Assembly: GCA_035772405.1 (NCBI GenBank)
Contig: JAYKKM010000043.1
Coordinates: forward strand, 1,468,001 to 1,532,000
Direction of reading: 5' to 3'
From: Chrysogorgia sp. JL179-B06
Lineage: Eukaryota > Cnidaria > Anthozoa > Scleralcyonacea > Chrysogorgiidae
DNA: 64,000 bases
A model generated the notes under the pieces. It was not told the origin of the DNA, made no database searches, and was given only the letters and a program-made list of their open reading frames with translations. The translations under genes and the position numbers were made by a program. How positions within the stretch are numbered: the first letter of the stretch is position 1; each line of letters starts with the position of its first letter. Below, in pieces: positions 47,601 through 51,499 of the stretch.

Positions 47601-47927
47601 TTACCTACTCTTATCAACTGATTTAGAACTCTCTGTAAATCACATAATTTGCTTTGCAATGTATGTGGTTTGGGAAATATGTTTCAGCGTCAGTATGTTT
47701 TTTTCTTTTTTTTTCTTCTCGACTCTCTATAGGCAGCTGTTGATGCTTTGGAGATACTGATTGAGTTGGAACCGGATTTGATATGGCTTTCCTTGAGTGA
47801 CCTCCACTGTCCTCCATTGCCACCACCACCAACTTCTGTGTTTCACACTATACAGTTTTCTAGCAATAGTTCTGAGAAGAATGAGTACACTGTCAATGTT
47901 GTGAAATTATTGAAGGAATATGAATAA
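14574..47927 (+). CDS. TTI1: TELO2-interacting protein 1 (TTI1), complete eight-exon gene
   Basis: TTI1 is the long HEAT-repeat scaffold of the TTT complex (TELO2-TTI1-TTI2), which works with HSP90 and R2TP to fold and stabilise PIKK kinases (mTOR, ATM, ATR, DNA-PKcs, SMG1). Coding exons: 14574-15726, 19519-19784, 20925-21291, 22226-22932, 24228-24407, 42205-42378, 44957-45262 and 47733-47927. All seven introns are GT-AG and the phases join without conflict (1,0,1,0,0,0,0). The total is 3348 nt, or 1115 aa, close to the roughly 1090 aa of vertebrate TTI1. Recognition rests on the N-terminal alpha-helical region and above all on the C-terminal blocks ILEKCTHF-like (exon 6), AGPIYSHT and QLAIL (exon 7) and NVVKLLKE (exon 8), which follow the order in animal TTI1. 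The first Met of the long open exon is taken as start. The stop is TAA at 47925-47927, followed by AATAAA at 47985. Intron 5 (17.8 kb) contains a complete separate gene; the other introns are 0.9-3.8 kb. Confidence 0.9.
16034..16440. mobile_element. TA-flanked pogo/mariner-type MITE
   Basis: TIRs CAGTGGAGCCTCGCTATAG (16034-16052) and its inverse at 16422-16440, each flanked by TA, the target duplication of Tc1/mariner/pogo elements. Inside is a second inverted pair (ggaatgcaggctctggga near 16133 and its complement near 16292), suggesting nesting or a hairpin. Lies in TTI1 intron 1. Confidence 0.8.
16703..16840. repeat. Degenerate TTAGGG-like array
   Basis: Irregular (a/g)ttagggttagtatt units. 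Similar, complementary stretches occur at 46857-46940. Too degenerate to be telomeric. Confidence 0.5.
16864..19058. mobile_element. Possible 2.2-kb non-autonomous TIR element
   Basis: Arms of about 55 bp: 16864-16918 (ttacaaaccagagctttcct...) and the inverted copy 18996-19058 (...aggaaagctctggtttgtaa). The interior has no transposase; it may be a MITE or two solo inserts. It occupies much of TTI1 intron 1. Confidence 0.5.
19151..19350. mobile_element. 200-bp fold-back MITE
   Basis: taaaggcgctgttacactgt...acagtgcatgtaacagcgcctta; arms of about 75 bp (both contain caacttgtctcgcaacactg or its complement) with a short central spacer. Ends TAA/TTA. Confidence 0.8.
19378..19492 (+). repeat. PLE-related fragment with hammerhead-like core (TTI1 intron 1)
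   Basis: The sequence contains CTGACGA (19454-19460), hairpin GGGC/GCTC, GAAA and CGTT, in the same order as in the PLE at 35.8 kb. Position 7 of the core is variable in hammerheads, so CUGACGA is allowed. The cleavage base is U instead of C, and stem I is weak. It begins with ctaaaaggttggtgt, shared with the inverted copy at 44.8 kb. It ends about 27 bp upstream of TTI1 exon 2. Confidence 0.45.
19519..19784 (+). CDS. TTI1: TTI1 exon 2 (aa 385-473)
   Basis: The acceptor is ...ttttgtcag before 19519 and the donor GTATCT follows 19784. The two leading bases complete the split Val codon from exon 1, and the exon ends in phase 0. It carries IQLVEDNLYTLFRSLPRQI and HVIVGYLHLIG, matching the 'L..N...L..SLPR......D..KL..L....GY...LG' segment of animal TTI1. 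Confidence 0.88.
20457..20893. mobile_element. Fold-back element with CRE and YY1-like motifs
   Basis: Left end TTAAAGGGACACTCC; long inverted arms 20547-20690 and 20735-20885, each with a TGACGTCA palindrome (20661 and 20754) and a GCCGCCAT/ATGGCGG motif. The right arm stops short of the TTAA end. It finishes about 30 bp before TTI1 exon 3. Confidence 0.75.
20925..21291 (+). CDS. TTI1: TTI1 exon 3 (aa 474-596)
   Basis: The acceptor is tttttag before 20925 and the donor GTTAGT starts at 21292; the exon ends in phase 1. It begins VLEFDLSDIKIVEQ and includes RICWYLGCYGDVVLVVDHFLDLF and RKQIAFLINQIILG. The same conserved pattern (cRyLG..g....vDH.L.......R.Q....N.i..G) occurs in animal TTI1. The upstream fold-back repeat (20457-20893) ends only about 30 bp before this acceptor, so the repeat reaches close to the branch-point region. 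Confidence 0.87.
21661..22081. mobile_element. Fold-back element (TTI1 intron 3)
   Basis: Arms ttacatggaacaaacaagaa (21661) and ttcttgtttgttccatga (22065-22082), with inner gttgccaacgcgc/gcgcgttggcaac. A TGACGTCA and GCCGCCATGTTTG lie just outside the left arm (21622-21640). Confidence 0.65.
22226..22932 (+). CDS. TTI1: TTI1 exon 4 (aa 596-831)
   Basis: The acceptor is tttttctag before 22226, with two bases completing a split Glu codon; the donor GTAAGA follows 22932, in phase 0. The exon encodes the core C-terminal HEAT region: VQLLCLLLEGIGIFAAVL, LYPLMEKLGSHNVTVSQMAY, then HPDTPVVLSAMLQYG, all strongly TTI1-like. Its base composition is slightly richer in CpG than the flanking introns, as expected of coding sequence. 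Confidence 0.9.
23046..23205. repeat. (CTATA)n pentanucleotide array, then ggactat array
   Basis: About 25 pentamer units (23046-23174) followed by five ggactat units (about 23174-23207). ORFs reading YYTIL through it are artefacts. Confidence 0.9.
23291..24043. mobile_element. TIR element, TTI1 intron 4 (family of 50230-50922)
   Basis: Ends (TTA)AGGGACTGTTTACATGAATCC and GATTCATGTAAACAGGCCCT(AAA). The subterminal zones carry many short attccgga/tccggaat repeats. No ORF of note. Confidence 0.7.
24228..24407 (+). CDS. TTI1: TTI1 exon 5 (aa 832-891), acidic linker
   Basis: The acceptor is tttgtttcag before 24228 and the donor GTAGGT starts at 24408, in phase 0. A short helix (STKLREFFVSQM) is followed by a strongly acidic stretch with SDEDLETES and EYTEDEG. 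Animal TTI1 has an acidic linker at this place, and CK2 phosphorylation of human TTI1 in such a segment is reported. The S-D-E-D here is a good candidate CK2 site, by inference only. Confidence 0.82.
24408..26030. other. TTI1 intron 5, first part: repeats
   Basis: Holds a fragment of dispersed repeat B (24455-24535), TGACGTCA at 24826 and 25341, and a direct repeat of about 135 bp (25551-25690 and 25788-25925). It also has cgagcaaata-type units at both ends of a block (25416-25460 and, inverted, 25968-26030). No gene seen. Confidence 0.5.
25416..26030. repeat. Repeat block with gacgagcaaata ends
   Basis: The left side has ggcattgacgagcaaatag followed by cgtaccagcctcctagttaa (25481). The right side has the inverse cttgtatttgctcgtcaatg units and ccagtgggctggtacgag. 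The same module (unit plus cgtaccagcctcctagttaa) terminates the minisatellite at 61.6 kb. Confidence 0.6.
26155..26310. repeat. 'ctatctcgaact' repeat cluster
   Basis: agtagaacttcgctatctcgaactc... is followed by repeated ctatctcgaac; another copy in direct orientation is at 27058-27110. The form (cag)tagaacttcgctatctcgaac recalls ends of pogo-like elements, but no matching inverted end was found. Confidence 0.4.
26500..26700 (-). pseudogene. Small coding-like remnant in TTI1 intron 5
   Basis: The minus strand reads KKGKAGRFAKTAVFYFRRAD then VNLGDGEGIQVPCTLHI. The composition looks protein-like but I do not recognise it. It sits between repeats carrying 'tatctcgaac' motifs and a long inverted repeat arm, so a transposon-derived origin is likely. 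Confidence 0.22.
27117..27377. repeat. Dispersed repeat C, copy 1
   Basis: gtcggtggttattcatttgcatat...aaatatctcaagaacgacgtgagatatgaaa...tttcgtttcataaacactt. Inverted copy at 40747-40945 and direct partial copy at 41015-41125, all within TTI1 intron 5. Confidence 0.6.
27434..28096. mobile_element. TIR element with homopolymer G tract
   Basis: Ends ttcataatttacctagagggggg (27440) and cccccctctaagtgaatttattta (28070). The interior contains G-runs including an unbroken run of over 20 G (27967-27990). No ORF. Confidence 0.5.
28090..28187. repeat. 24-bp tandem repeat (tgagtgcattttcatcsctaatta)
   Basis: About four copies. Confidence 0.8.
28541..28829. repeat. Minisatellite (agagggccttcaatggaggga)
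   Basis: Alternating units 'ttctctagagggcc' and 'ttcaatggaggga' in higher-order patterns. Confidence 0.88.
29809..30674. other. Region upstream of the RBR gene
   Basis: No gene. TGACGTCA at 30239 and a TATA-like run at 30609 are the only candidate regulatory signals I can point to. A repeated ccgaaataat motif (30130-30285) may reflect a small duplication. Confidence 0.35.
30609..30618 (+). promoter_or_regulatory. TATA-like element upstream of RBR gene
   Basis: A TATA-like run (ctatatac) lies about 60 bp upstream of the RBR start codon, in a segment otherwise free of recognised repeats. Position and sequence fit a core promoter for independent transcription inside the TTI1 intron; there is no direct evidence of use. 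Confidence 0.3.
30675..32331 (+). CDS. RBR ligase exon 1 (aa 1-553)
   Basis: This exon is open from ATG 30675 (context ggaagATGG, good initiation context) to the donor AAAG/GTACAG at 32331-32332, phase 1. It carries an unrecognised N-terminal region, followed at the end by the first Cys pair of RING1 (CEICLLDMDQDK). Reading on past the donor meets a stop within three codons. Confidence 0.82.
30675..38738 (+). CDS. RING-between-RING (RBR) E3 ubiquitin ligase nested in TTI1 intron 5
   Basis: The two exons 30675-32331 and 37621-38738 join in phase 1 to give 924 aa. RBR ligases accept ubiquitin from an E2 through RING1, pass it to a Cys in RING2 (Rcat), then to the substrate. RING1 spans residues 541-593: CEIC, then QCSHDFCNACW, then LCPNFNC. 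The IBR spans about 615-678: CPTPGC, CHCGHLWCFSC, and a final Cys at 678. RING2 is at 709-737: CPFC, GMGCAHMSCRCG, FCWEC, so C722 is the predicted catalytic Cys. The C-terminal 180 residues are helical and rich in basic residues (RYNKYSKVSFRNFLARSRK), resembling an Ariadne-type tail. The first 540 residues are not recognised; they include a basic patch (FKSKKKRKGLRNRH) and an acidic segment. The gene lies on the same strand as TTI1. The intron falls inside RING1 and holds a Penelope-like element. The RBR call is secure; the exact orthologue is not. Confidence 0.85.
32577..32662. repeat. (TA)n microsatellite at PLE insertion
   Basis: Nearly pure TA directly left of the PLE; a shorter TA run follows the right terminal repeat (35911-35943). 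Confidence 0.85.
32774..35500 (+). CDS. Penelope-like reverse transcriptase with GIY-YIG endonuclease
   Basis: The ORF is 908 codons if it starts at the Met at 32774 (MPNLKKFRQ); the frame is open further to 32696 but that part overlaps the terminal repeat. An N-terminal unknown region of about 300 residues precedes the RT: KPADKGGAVVVW (motif 1 region), FLPKIHKP, TMDVKSLYTVIPH with the motif A Asp near residue 458, GVAMGTKMGPSYANLF (motif B), and RFIDDC (motif C) with Asp 557-558. The C-terminus has a Cys pair FSCGRSRCNTC, then the GIY-YIG nuclease at about 813-845 (IYCISCDKCPKIYIGETGR). PLEs prime reverse transcription on nicked DNA or chromosome ends, and the GIY-YIG type belongs to the endonuclease-bearing clades. 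No stop or frameshift is seen. All catalytic residues I can place are present. Confidence 0.9.
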   Translation: MPNLKKFRQSLRHEMVSYLLPFLPSISNHALRLFDLILSKTRFSSHITFISRCLYRGVIPYGFRSSFDLLSFNLPAIDRRYSHHISAACSSHSRRLMRITIKSMSSNLQHTDDYISGCKSSLSQVCPPILFTAIVQQIRMLNSRLYVFLKDVKASKLAKLLGPSPNPSQSTSSSNEVTRLVFTIPSDLPLSDPERSFLAKGLKFVPNSGPIDLFSVKEDTESFFRRMRLKAFFHDKPTFNSNKDIFEELNPKKSSWSPSEGDFSSLDLFVRQCRHDIDKLQPPRRKQVHNLNKEELLALNSLRCRNDVVIKPADKGGAVVVWRADLYRQEALRQLSDTIFYTKLNSDPTQSHQKSVKTTIKNFIQAGELPASASNLILTTPRTPVIYFLPKIHKPNNPGRPIVSACSCPTELVSSFLDNVMYPLVKKLPSYIKDTKHALQIFDQLRFSSSNKFIFTMDVKSLYTVIPHCDGLEALKFFFDQRTNLEPSTTTLLRLAELVLTLNNFSFDGEHYQQISGVAMGTKMGPSYANLFVGYVEKQIFEQYTGPLPDFFGRFIDDCLGTASCSRVLLEQFINFVDDFHPALKFTWEISETSVSFLDILISINGDSLKTSVSYKPTDSHSYLLFSSSHPNHTKQSIPYSQFLRLRRLCSDDQDFQVKSMEMRSFFVQRGYPTNLLDLAVQKAFLVPRLDALEPSLERVSNNKIPLVLTFHPFNFKVKNIINRNFHILQNDPETSAIFTDNPLVSFRRNKNIRDSLVHSALKQNTSAPAGTFSCGRSRCNTCAFLNPTTVITAPKFDHTIRHAFSCTSTNIIYCISCDKCPKIYIGETGRRLSDRFAEHLRSVRINDGDKPVARHFNSSNHLVSDMKVCAILPISGGNDNRKRQEKRLIFKLGTTHPLGLNERFSFI
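35831..35866 (+). ncRNA. Hammerhead ribozyme-like motif of the PLE
   Basis: The order of elements fits a minimal type I hammerhead: TACT (stem I), CTGATGA (35835-35841), a stem II hairpin GGGC-TCC-GCTC (35843-35853), GAAA (35854-35857), a very short stem III region CGTC (35858-35861) with cleavage expected after the C at 35861, then AGTA (35862-35865) pairing with TACT. Hammerhead motifs with very short stem III are known from Penelope-like retroelements. Activity is inferred from the fold only. Confidence 0.55.
36922..37433. mobile_element. TTAA-flanked fold-back MITE (RBR intron)
   Basis: TTAA at both ends (36922-36925 and 37430-37433). Arms AAGGGACACTCCGGCCAAAA and TTTTGGCCGGAGTATCCCTT extend inward about 130 bp (agccatatcttcttaactaaa and its inverse). 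Each arm has TGACGTCA (37088 and 37261). TTAA duplication points to a piggyBac-type mobiliser. It ends about 190 bp before RBR exon 2. Confidence 0.82.
37621..38738 (+). CDS. RBR ligase exon 2 (aa 553-924): rest of RING1, IBR, RING2, tail
   Basis: The acceptor is ttgctattttag before 37621. The two leading bases complete a Gly codon, giving DKG-VTTTRLLQCSHDFC across the junction, which restores normal RING1 spacing. All Cys/His pairs of IBR and RING2 can be read without interruption to TAA at 38736-38738. The frame upstream of 37621 is open but is intron: it has no RING1 spacing and the AG fits. Confidence 0.87.
39020..39160. repeat. Dispersed repeat A copy 2, with palindrome
   Basis: aaaaggagaaataagagaacttca (39020) and its inverse (39084-39108) form a hairpin. 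The sequence then follows dispersed repeat A (see 1036). Confidence 0.65.
39400..40163 (-). pseudogene. Cys-motif coding remnant, possibly multicopy family
   Basis: The minus-strand frame 40162-39890 gives FKQSCRHGSTELRLVKSIGL, then ALPRSETFSERVCRSCGREK, ending PPPITLIALIE. The VCRSCGR motif resembles one half of a zinc-coordinating C2C2 head such as a ZAD-like domain. Beyond the stop, coding-like sequence continues in another frame (RKRRNHYLYTSSRKSLY, APTDNHALARTSGK) to about 39.6 kb with stops. The pattern suggests a broken gene or domesticated-element copy lying after the RBR gene in TTI1 intron 5. The family is not identified. Confidence 0.3.
40735..41125. repeat. Dispersed repeat C, further copies
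   Basis: 40747-40945 is the inverse of 27117-27377; 41015-41125 is a direct partial copy. Confidence 0.55.
41152..41228 (-). repeat. tRNA-like sequence (SINE head), copy 1
   Basis: The reverse complement GTCTCAATAGCTCAGTGGTT...GGGTTCGATTCCCGG...TTGGGGC can form a 7-bp acceptor stem with G-U pairs, a D arm and a perfect T arm. The base before the anticodon is C instead of U and one anticodon-stem pair is lost. Flanked by tatatgaaaattttgactg, shared with copy 2 at 41500, so it is a repeat, not a tRNA gene. Confidence 0.5.
41485..41565 (-). repeat. tRNA-like sequence, truncated copy 2
   Basis: Same sequence as 41140-41215 (gtatatgaaaattttgactgccccaaccggg...), cut off after 'aaccactga', so the 5' half of the D arm and acceptor stem are missing. 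Confidence 0.5.
42205..42378 (+). CDS. TTI1: TTI1 exon 6 (aa 892-949)
   Basis: The acceptor is tctttttgacag before 42205 and the donor GTAAGA follows 42378; 58 codons in phase 0. The exon begins VLEKCTHFMASKFLKVRLVV and ends PMIHKLWQPMVKRFTDDEL, matching the conserved 'il.rC.H.....l..r..vLd........L......LLP..H..W' block of TTI1. It lies 17.8 kb downstream of exon 5, beyond the nested E3 ligase gene. Confidence 0.88.
42699..42850. repeat. Fold-back element, 'tatagaaacacgag' family
   Basis: catcgagttatagaaacacgagtagaagtttgggagaac and its inverse gttctcccaaactttcgcgagtgtttctataac (42805-42840). A direct partial copy lies at 43482-43575, and the end alone recurs at 43130-43160. Confidence 0.65.
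43160..44835. other. TTI1 intron 6, no gene
   Basis: AT-rich with repeat fragments; 44100-44165 is an inverted copy of part of 36523-36585 (aaatgaggaatatctc). Nothing coding recognised. Confidence 0.35.
44836..44915 (-). repeat. Second PLE/hammerhead-related fragment (TTI1 intron 6)
   Basis: This is the inverted, decayed copy of the 19.4-kb fragment: on the plus strand it starts ctaaaaggttggtgt and carries aggaggtctaatgtttcgag, the complement of the CTCGAAACATTAGACCTCC end. The CUGANGA core is damaged here. It lies 42 bp upstream of TTI1 exon 7. Confidence 0.35.
44957..45262 (+). CDS. TTI1: TTI1 exon 7 (aa 950-1051)
   Basis: The acceptor is ccttttgcag before 44957 and the donor GTATTG starts at 45263; 102 codons in phase 0. 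The signature is RAVSVLGTMVNTSGQFMRRR followed by KAGPIYSHTQGFKYQLAILK, the best conserved part of the family (animal TTI1 has 'AGPVYSHT..FKLQ..vL'). A different frame remains open past the donor, but the splice at 45262 is required to join exon 8 in phase. Confidence 0.9.
45459..46045. repeat. Fold-back element (TTI1 intron 7)
   Basis: Left arm 45459-45560 (gcacgtcagtttcagtctcc) and right arm about 45960-46045 (ggagactgaaactgacgtac). Starts right after exon 7, hence the open frames there. Confidence 0.55.
46146..46615. repeat. Fold-back element (TTI1 intron 7)
   Basis: tgtctattcggggtttgggg (46146) and ccccaaaccccggataggca (46586). The inner parts also pair (cacacgaa/gaaatacaaag region). TGACGTCA at 46286. 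Confidence 0.65.
47004..47439. mobile_element. TTAA-flanked fold-back MITE (TTI1 intron 7)
   Basis: TTAA at both ends; arms TTAAAGTGTGTATGAAATGAAA and its inverse, continuing to tagctcgaagactct/agtcttcgagcta. It ends about 290 bp before exon 8. Confidence 0.75.
47733..47927 (+). CDS. TTI1: TTI1 exon 8 and stop (aa 1052-1115)
   Basis: A pyrimidine-rich tract and acceptor ctctatag precede 47733. The exon reads AAVDALEILIELEPDLIWL, then a proline run (PPLPPPP), and ends with the family's terminal NVVKLLKE-type helix before TAA. A short minus-strand ORF across this exon is a shadow. Confidence 0.88.
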   Translation, partial: AAVDALEILIELEPDLIWLSLSDLHCPPLPPPPTSVFHTIQFSSNSSEKNEYTVNVVKLLKEYE

Positions 47928-47984
47928 CAGTTTTGAGATGTTGTTCTTCTGGTCCATTCAATGGTCGAACATGAAGCCATGTTC

Positions 47985-47990
47985 AATAAA
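47985..47990 (+). terminator. TTI1: TTI1 poly(A) signal AATAAA
   Basis: A canonical AATAAA lies 58 bp after the TTI1 stop codon, in a suitable place to end the transcript. No other AATAAA intervenes between the stop and this site. Confidence 0.65.
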
Positions 47991-49174
47991 TATCAACTAC
48001 CTATGATTTGGAGGATTGTCGTGCCATTTGTTACTAGTAAAATCCGTGGAACCTTTTGGTGGGCACTAGATCGTAACCACTGGGTTGTGCCGAAATGGTA
48101 CACGGGATGAGGACTGGTTTCAAGATGGCCACCATTCTAACAACTTAGAAAGAATAAACAAATACTAACTAATCTTAAACTTAATCCTAACCGTAAACAT
48201 AACCTAAAACTAAACTTAAAATATGAATATTTAGCCCAAATAATGTGCTATATGTTACTATGAGAAGAAACCAGAGTAAATTCGTTCATTTTTTGACATC
48301 CTACAATTTGGCAAAAAACCGCAAATTTTGACGATTCTTGACCATTTTCAAGTTCGAGAAAATTACATTAAAGGAAAATTTGAACCTATTTCTTTTGATT
48401 CTGAAAGTTTCAGGATTAATAATTGAAGGATGTATGTTTTTTGGCTTTTAAAAACAGTACGTCTGACCCAAATAGTTGGTCGGTCAAAACGAGTGCCCCG
48501 GGGACCATGTGACGTCATTAGTTTCAAGTATGGCGAGTGTTCAAAGCGTTCGAAAAAGAAGAGATAGCTACAGTAGCGAAGTTGGTAATAGCAACTGGTC
48601 ATGCTATACAAATTTTTAAACGATTTACATATTCAGATCTTTAGAAACATGGTTTTCAAAATATGCAGATGTTTATAAATTAGCATTACATGACCAGTTG
48701 CTCCCAGAGCCTGCGTTACACCCTGGTTCCCAGGCCTCTTTTCGTTGATATCCGCGCAGGACTAGGAACTAGTCTGGGTTAGCAAGTGGAAAGTTTTGGT
48801 CGCTGGTGGTCCGGGAAACATTAGTTGCAATAATACAATCTTAACACAGGGTATTTCTCAACCTCGTACCCAGGGTCTTATATATTCCTCACCTTAAACC
48901 TTCAGTCTCAGTTGGTCAAGACATTTTCCTGATCTATGCAAAAAAAACATCTCGACCAATCACTTCCCAGCATTTGAGTATTCTCCATCACCGAAAACTT
49001 TGTATCTGAAATTTCATTCGAGTTTGTCAAGAGGTTTATCGATTCTGTCCAAAAGCATCTCGACCAATAACTGTACAGCATTTGGATGACGTCATAGTAA
49101 CTATATTCGTATGTGAAATTGATGTGGGTATCCGTTAGCGTTAATACAACGCTCACTACCCTTGTGGCAGTTTA
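47991..49174. other. Downstream of TTI1, no gene
   Basis: Two TGACGTCA (48510 and 49087). At 48985-49080 and 48905-48960 two similar segments (ctcaccttaaacc... gaccaat) suggest a diverged duplication. Short ORFs only. Confidence 0.35.
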
Positions 49175-49245
49175 AGAACTATGTTGATTACACGGGCCCA
49201 CTGCGATATCGGAAGTCGAAAGGAAAAGAAGGGAAGTCCTATGTC
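49175..49245 (+). pseudogene. BEL/Pao-like integrase fragment
   Basis: The plus-strand frame reads VDYTGPLRYRKSKGKEGKSY then VLI. This closely follows the integrase core of BEL/Pao retroelements, where 'VDFAGP...R...K..GKAYV' surrounds the first catalytic Asp. Only about 25 codons are preserved; there is no flanking LTR or RT nearby. Confidence 0.4.
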
Positions 49246-49549
49246 CTCATAAAGCTAAAATTATAAGTAAAATGAAGAGCCTCAAATATGCTCTGGCAGG
49301 CATGACAGCGCCCTTTGTTACCGATCGTCTCATGGTAAGCATTAATATATTCCAAAAATTCAAATAAACTTTCCCTATACGTGTCTATTATATTACTGGA
49401 ACGTGCAAACCCTTCGTAAAAACCTCCTTATGTACTTAGAAATTAATCGGTAGTCAGAGTAGTCACCATGCAGTACCCCTTCGTCACAGCTAATTTGGAA
49501 TCCGTAGACGGTCGGTTTTATTATGTATATGGTTCACTTACGAATATTT

Positions 49550-49905
49550 CAAGTTCGCTTGCATAGCTGAGTGGTCTGTGTCATTGACTTTTACTCGTGA
49601 GGTCGGGGTCCGAGTGTTGGGTGAGTTTTATTTTTTTCCATTTTTTTTAATTATTACTTTACTTTTTTTCTTTTTAATAGGGTTAAGGTTAGGGTTAGTT
49701 TTAGGTTTAGAATATTCCAAAGATATATATTTTTTAAACTTTTATTTATATTCAGTTTATACCTGATTTAGCTAGATTAGCTTTACTATTCTAAATAGCC
49801 AGTGCTTTAGTGATTTGTTTCAATGTAATTTATAAATAACTTTTGTATTGTAATTTTCTTATTGCCACAAATAAATCTGTTCTGTTCTGTTCTGTTCTGT
49901 CAGAT
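49550..49905 (+). mobile_element. tRNA-derived SINE with (TCTGT)n tail
   Basis: The head GCATAGCTGAGTGGTCTGTG (box A) and GGGGTCCGAGTG (box B-like) is followed by T-rich body and degenerate ttagggttag, then AATAAATCTG(TTCTG)n at 49871-49899, a simple-repeat 3' tail typical of SINEs paired with LINEs of the (TCTA)n-tail kind. Confidence 0.6.
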
Positions 49906-50229
49906 TTAAACCACGAGGGCGTAGCCCGAATGTTTTAGATCTGATAAAACACGTGCGCGAGTTTATTCATTGGCGTAGTAATTTTGAAAATCAATGTTGT
50001 CTAAGCTGAGAAAATCAAAGATGAAGTTTATGTAAATCAGGATGAATCTTTATCACATATAAAGACACGAAACGGCAGTGATTTCCTTTGTCTTTTCCTC
50101 ATGAATTAATGAGTTTTTAATGATAGTTCAACTTTTTACGTACGCTTGGAAAAACGCAGCACTGATGCAGTAAGTAGCCCTAACTCAAAAACAAATAGCA
50201 CGGCGTAGCTGTCACGGGGCATGTAACTT

Positions 50230-50922
50230 AGGCCCTGTTTACATGCAGCGGATTGAGAGTCGAATCAGATCGAGAAACGCAAGTCAAGTCAATCCGGGCA
50301 CATGTTTACATGAGGAGAATCTGATCTCCTTGCCAACAAGCGGCCAGTCAGTTTCTAATTTTAATTTCGCGCGAAAATGGGTGGAATTATGCTTTCTCTG
50401 TTTATTTACTATTTTTGCAGCATTATTGATGCTACAGATGCAAATATTAGCACTTGGACATGAAATCTAGAGAAATCTAAAGAGGAAAAACAATTTACTT
50501 CGTATGCTCGTACTGTCAGACGAGATGATTCACCAAACAAAACCGTCAGGAGAGATGTTTGCGAAGTTGGTTTTCACAGCTTATTTTTGCGTTTTGTTAT
50601 AACGCTTCACTATGCTCTTTCGTCATTTTATCGTACCATAACCATCTACAGTTTGCAGATTTAATTTTTTGAATTTTGTAAGCGATTCTGAAACATGTTC
50701 CGCCATGTTGCCCAACACCTACAAAATTCACGCATGCGTATCAAGTCGTTTCGAGTCAAACCGTTTTACATGAAGTTAATCCATTCAACGACGTGGATTG
50801 ACTTCAGCCGTCCGTTTTGATCGGATTGAAAATTTTCAATCTTCATGTATTAACACAACAAGGAGAAACAACATGGGCGATTTGACTTGAACATTTGAAT
50901 CCGCTTCATGGAAACAGGGCCT
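50230..50922. mobile_element. TIR element, 'ggccctgtttacatg' family
   Basis: Ends aggccctgtttacatgcagc and gcttcatggaaacagggcct. Subterminal pairs such as gattgag/ctcaatc and 'gtcaatccg' recur. Related ends bound the element at 23291-24043. Confidence 0.7.
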
Positions 50923-51131
50923 TGACTCCAGGGCGATGATGCAAAATAAAACATTATTACAAGTGATCATTAATTTTACTGCCTTGGCTAATCCTTGAAA
51001 TGGAACACTGGTGTATTACACATATTTGATGTCACCATTCTACAGTTTCCTTCAATTTGAAGACCTGAACTATAGTTGGGATCAGACCGCGGAAATAATT
51101 CATCGTTCTGAACGTCATAAATTACAGTGCT

Positions 51132-51492
51132 TCATCATGCATGTTTGTGACAGTGCAATATCGCAACACAGTGATTGCACACCCCATTCGTGTAGCCCAG
51201 TGCGCCATCAGAGCCGTTAAGCTTTTCTCCGACTTTTTCCAAAACTTGGTCAAGTTCACCGCTGCTAACGTCATTTGAATAAATTTGCTCGAACAAACCG
51301 AGCTGCACAAGACCCCTCACAAATGTTCTGCATGCACGTGTATCGAAGTCCAACTGATTCAACCCCGGTTGATCGTAATATCGGAAAAATCGTTGTTCGT
51401 AGAAAGTCTTGCCAATGCGCTTGGTTAAACAAAAGAACGCGTGTCTTTCGCACAAGAAGCTCGGCAATTGCTGTTGTGAACAGGCAGTTCCT
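51132..51492 (-). CDS. Unrecognised ORF, possibly a terminal exon
   Basis: On the minus strand a good acceptor-like sequence (ttatttttag, rc just above 51491) is followed by an open frame of about 117 codons to a stop at 51132-51134. It includes LPSFLCERHAFFCLTKRIGK and a middle part YYDQPGLNQLDFDTRACRTF. I do not recognise a family. Two other frames are also open over part of this segment, so it may be chance or a repeat remnant. Upstream exons, if any, would lie above 51.5 kb, and none is evident. Confidence 0.22.
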
Positions 51493-51499
51493 AAAAATA

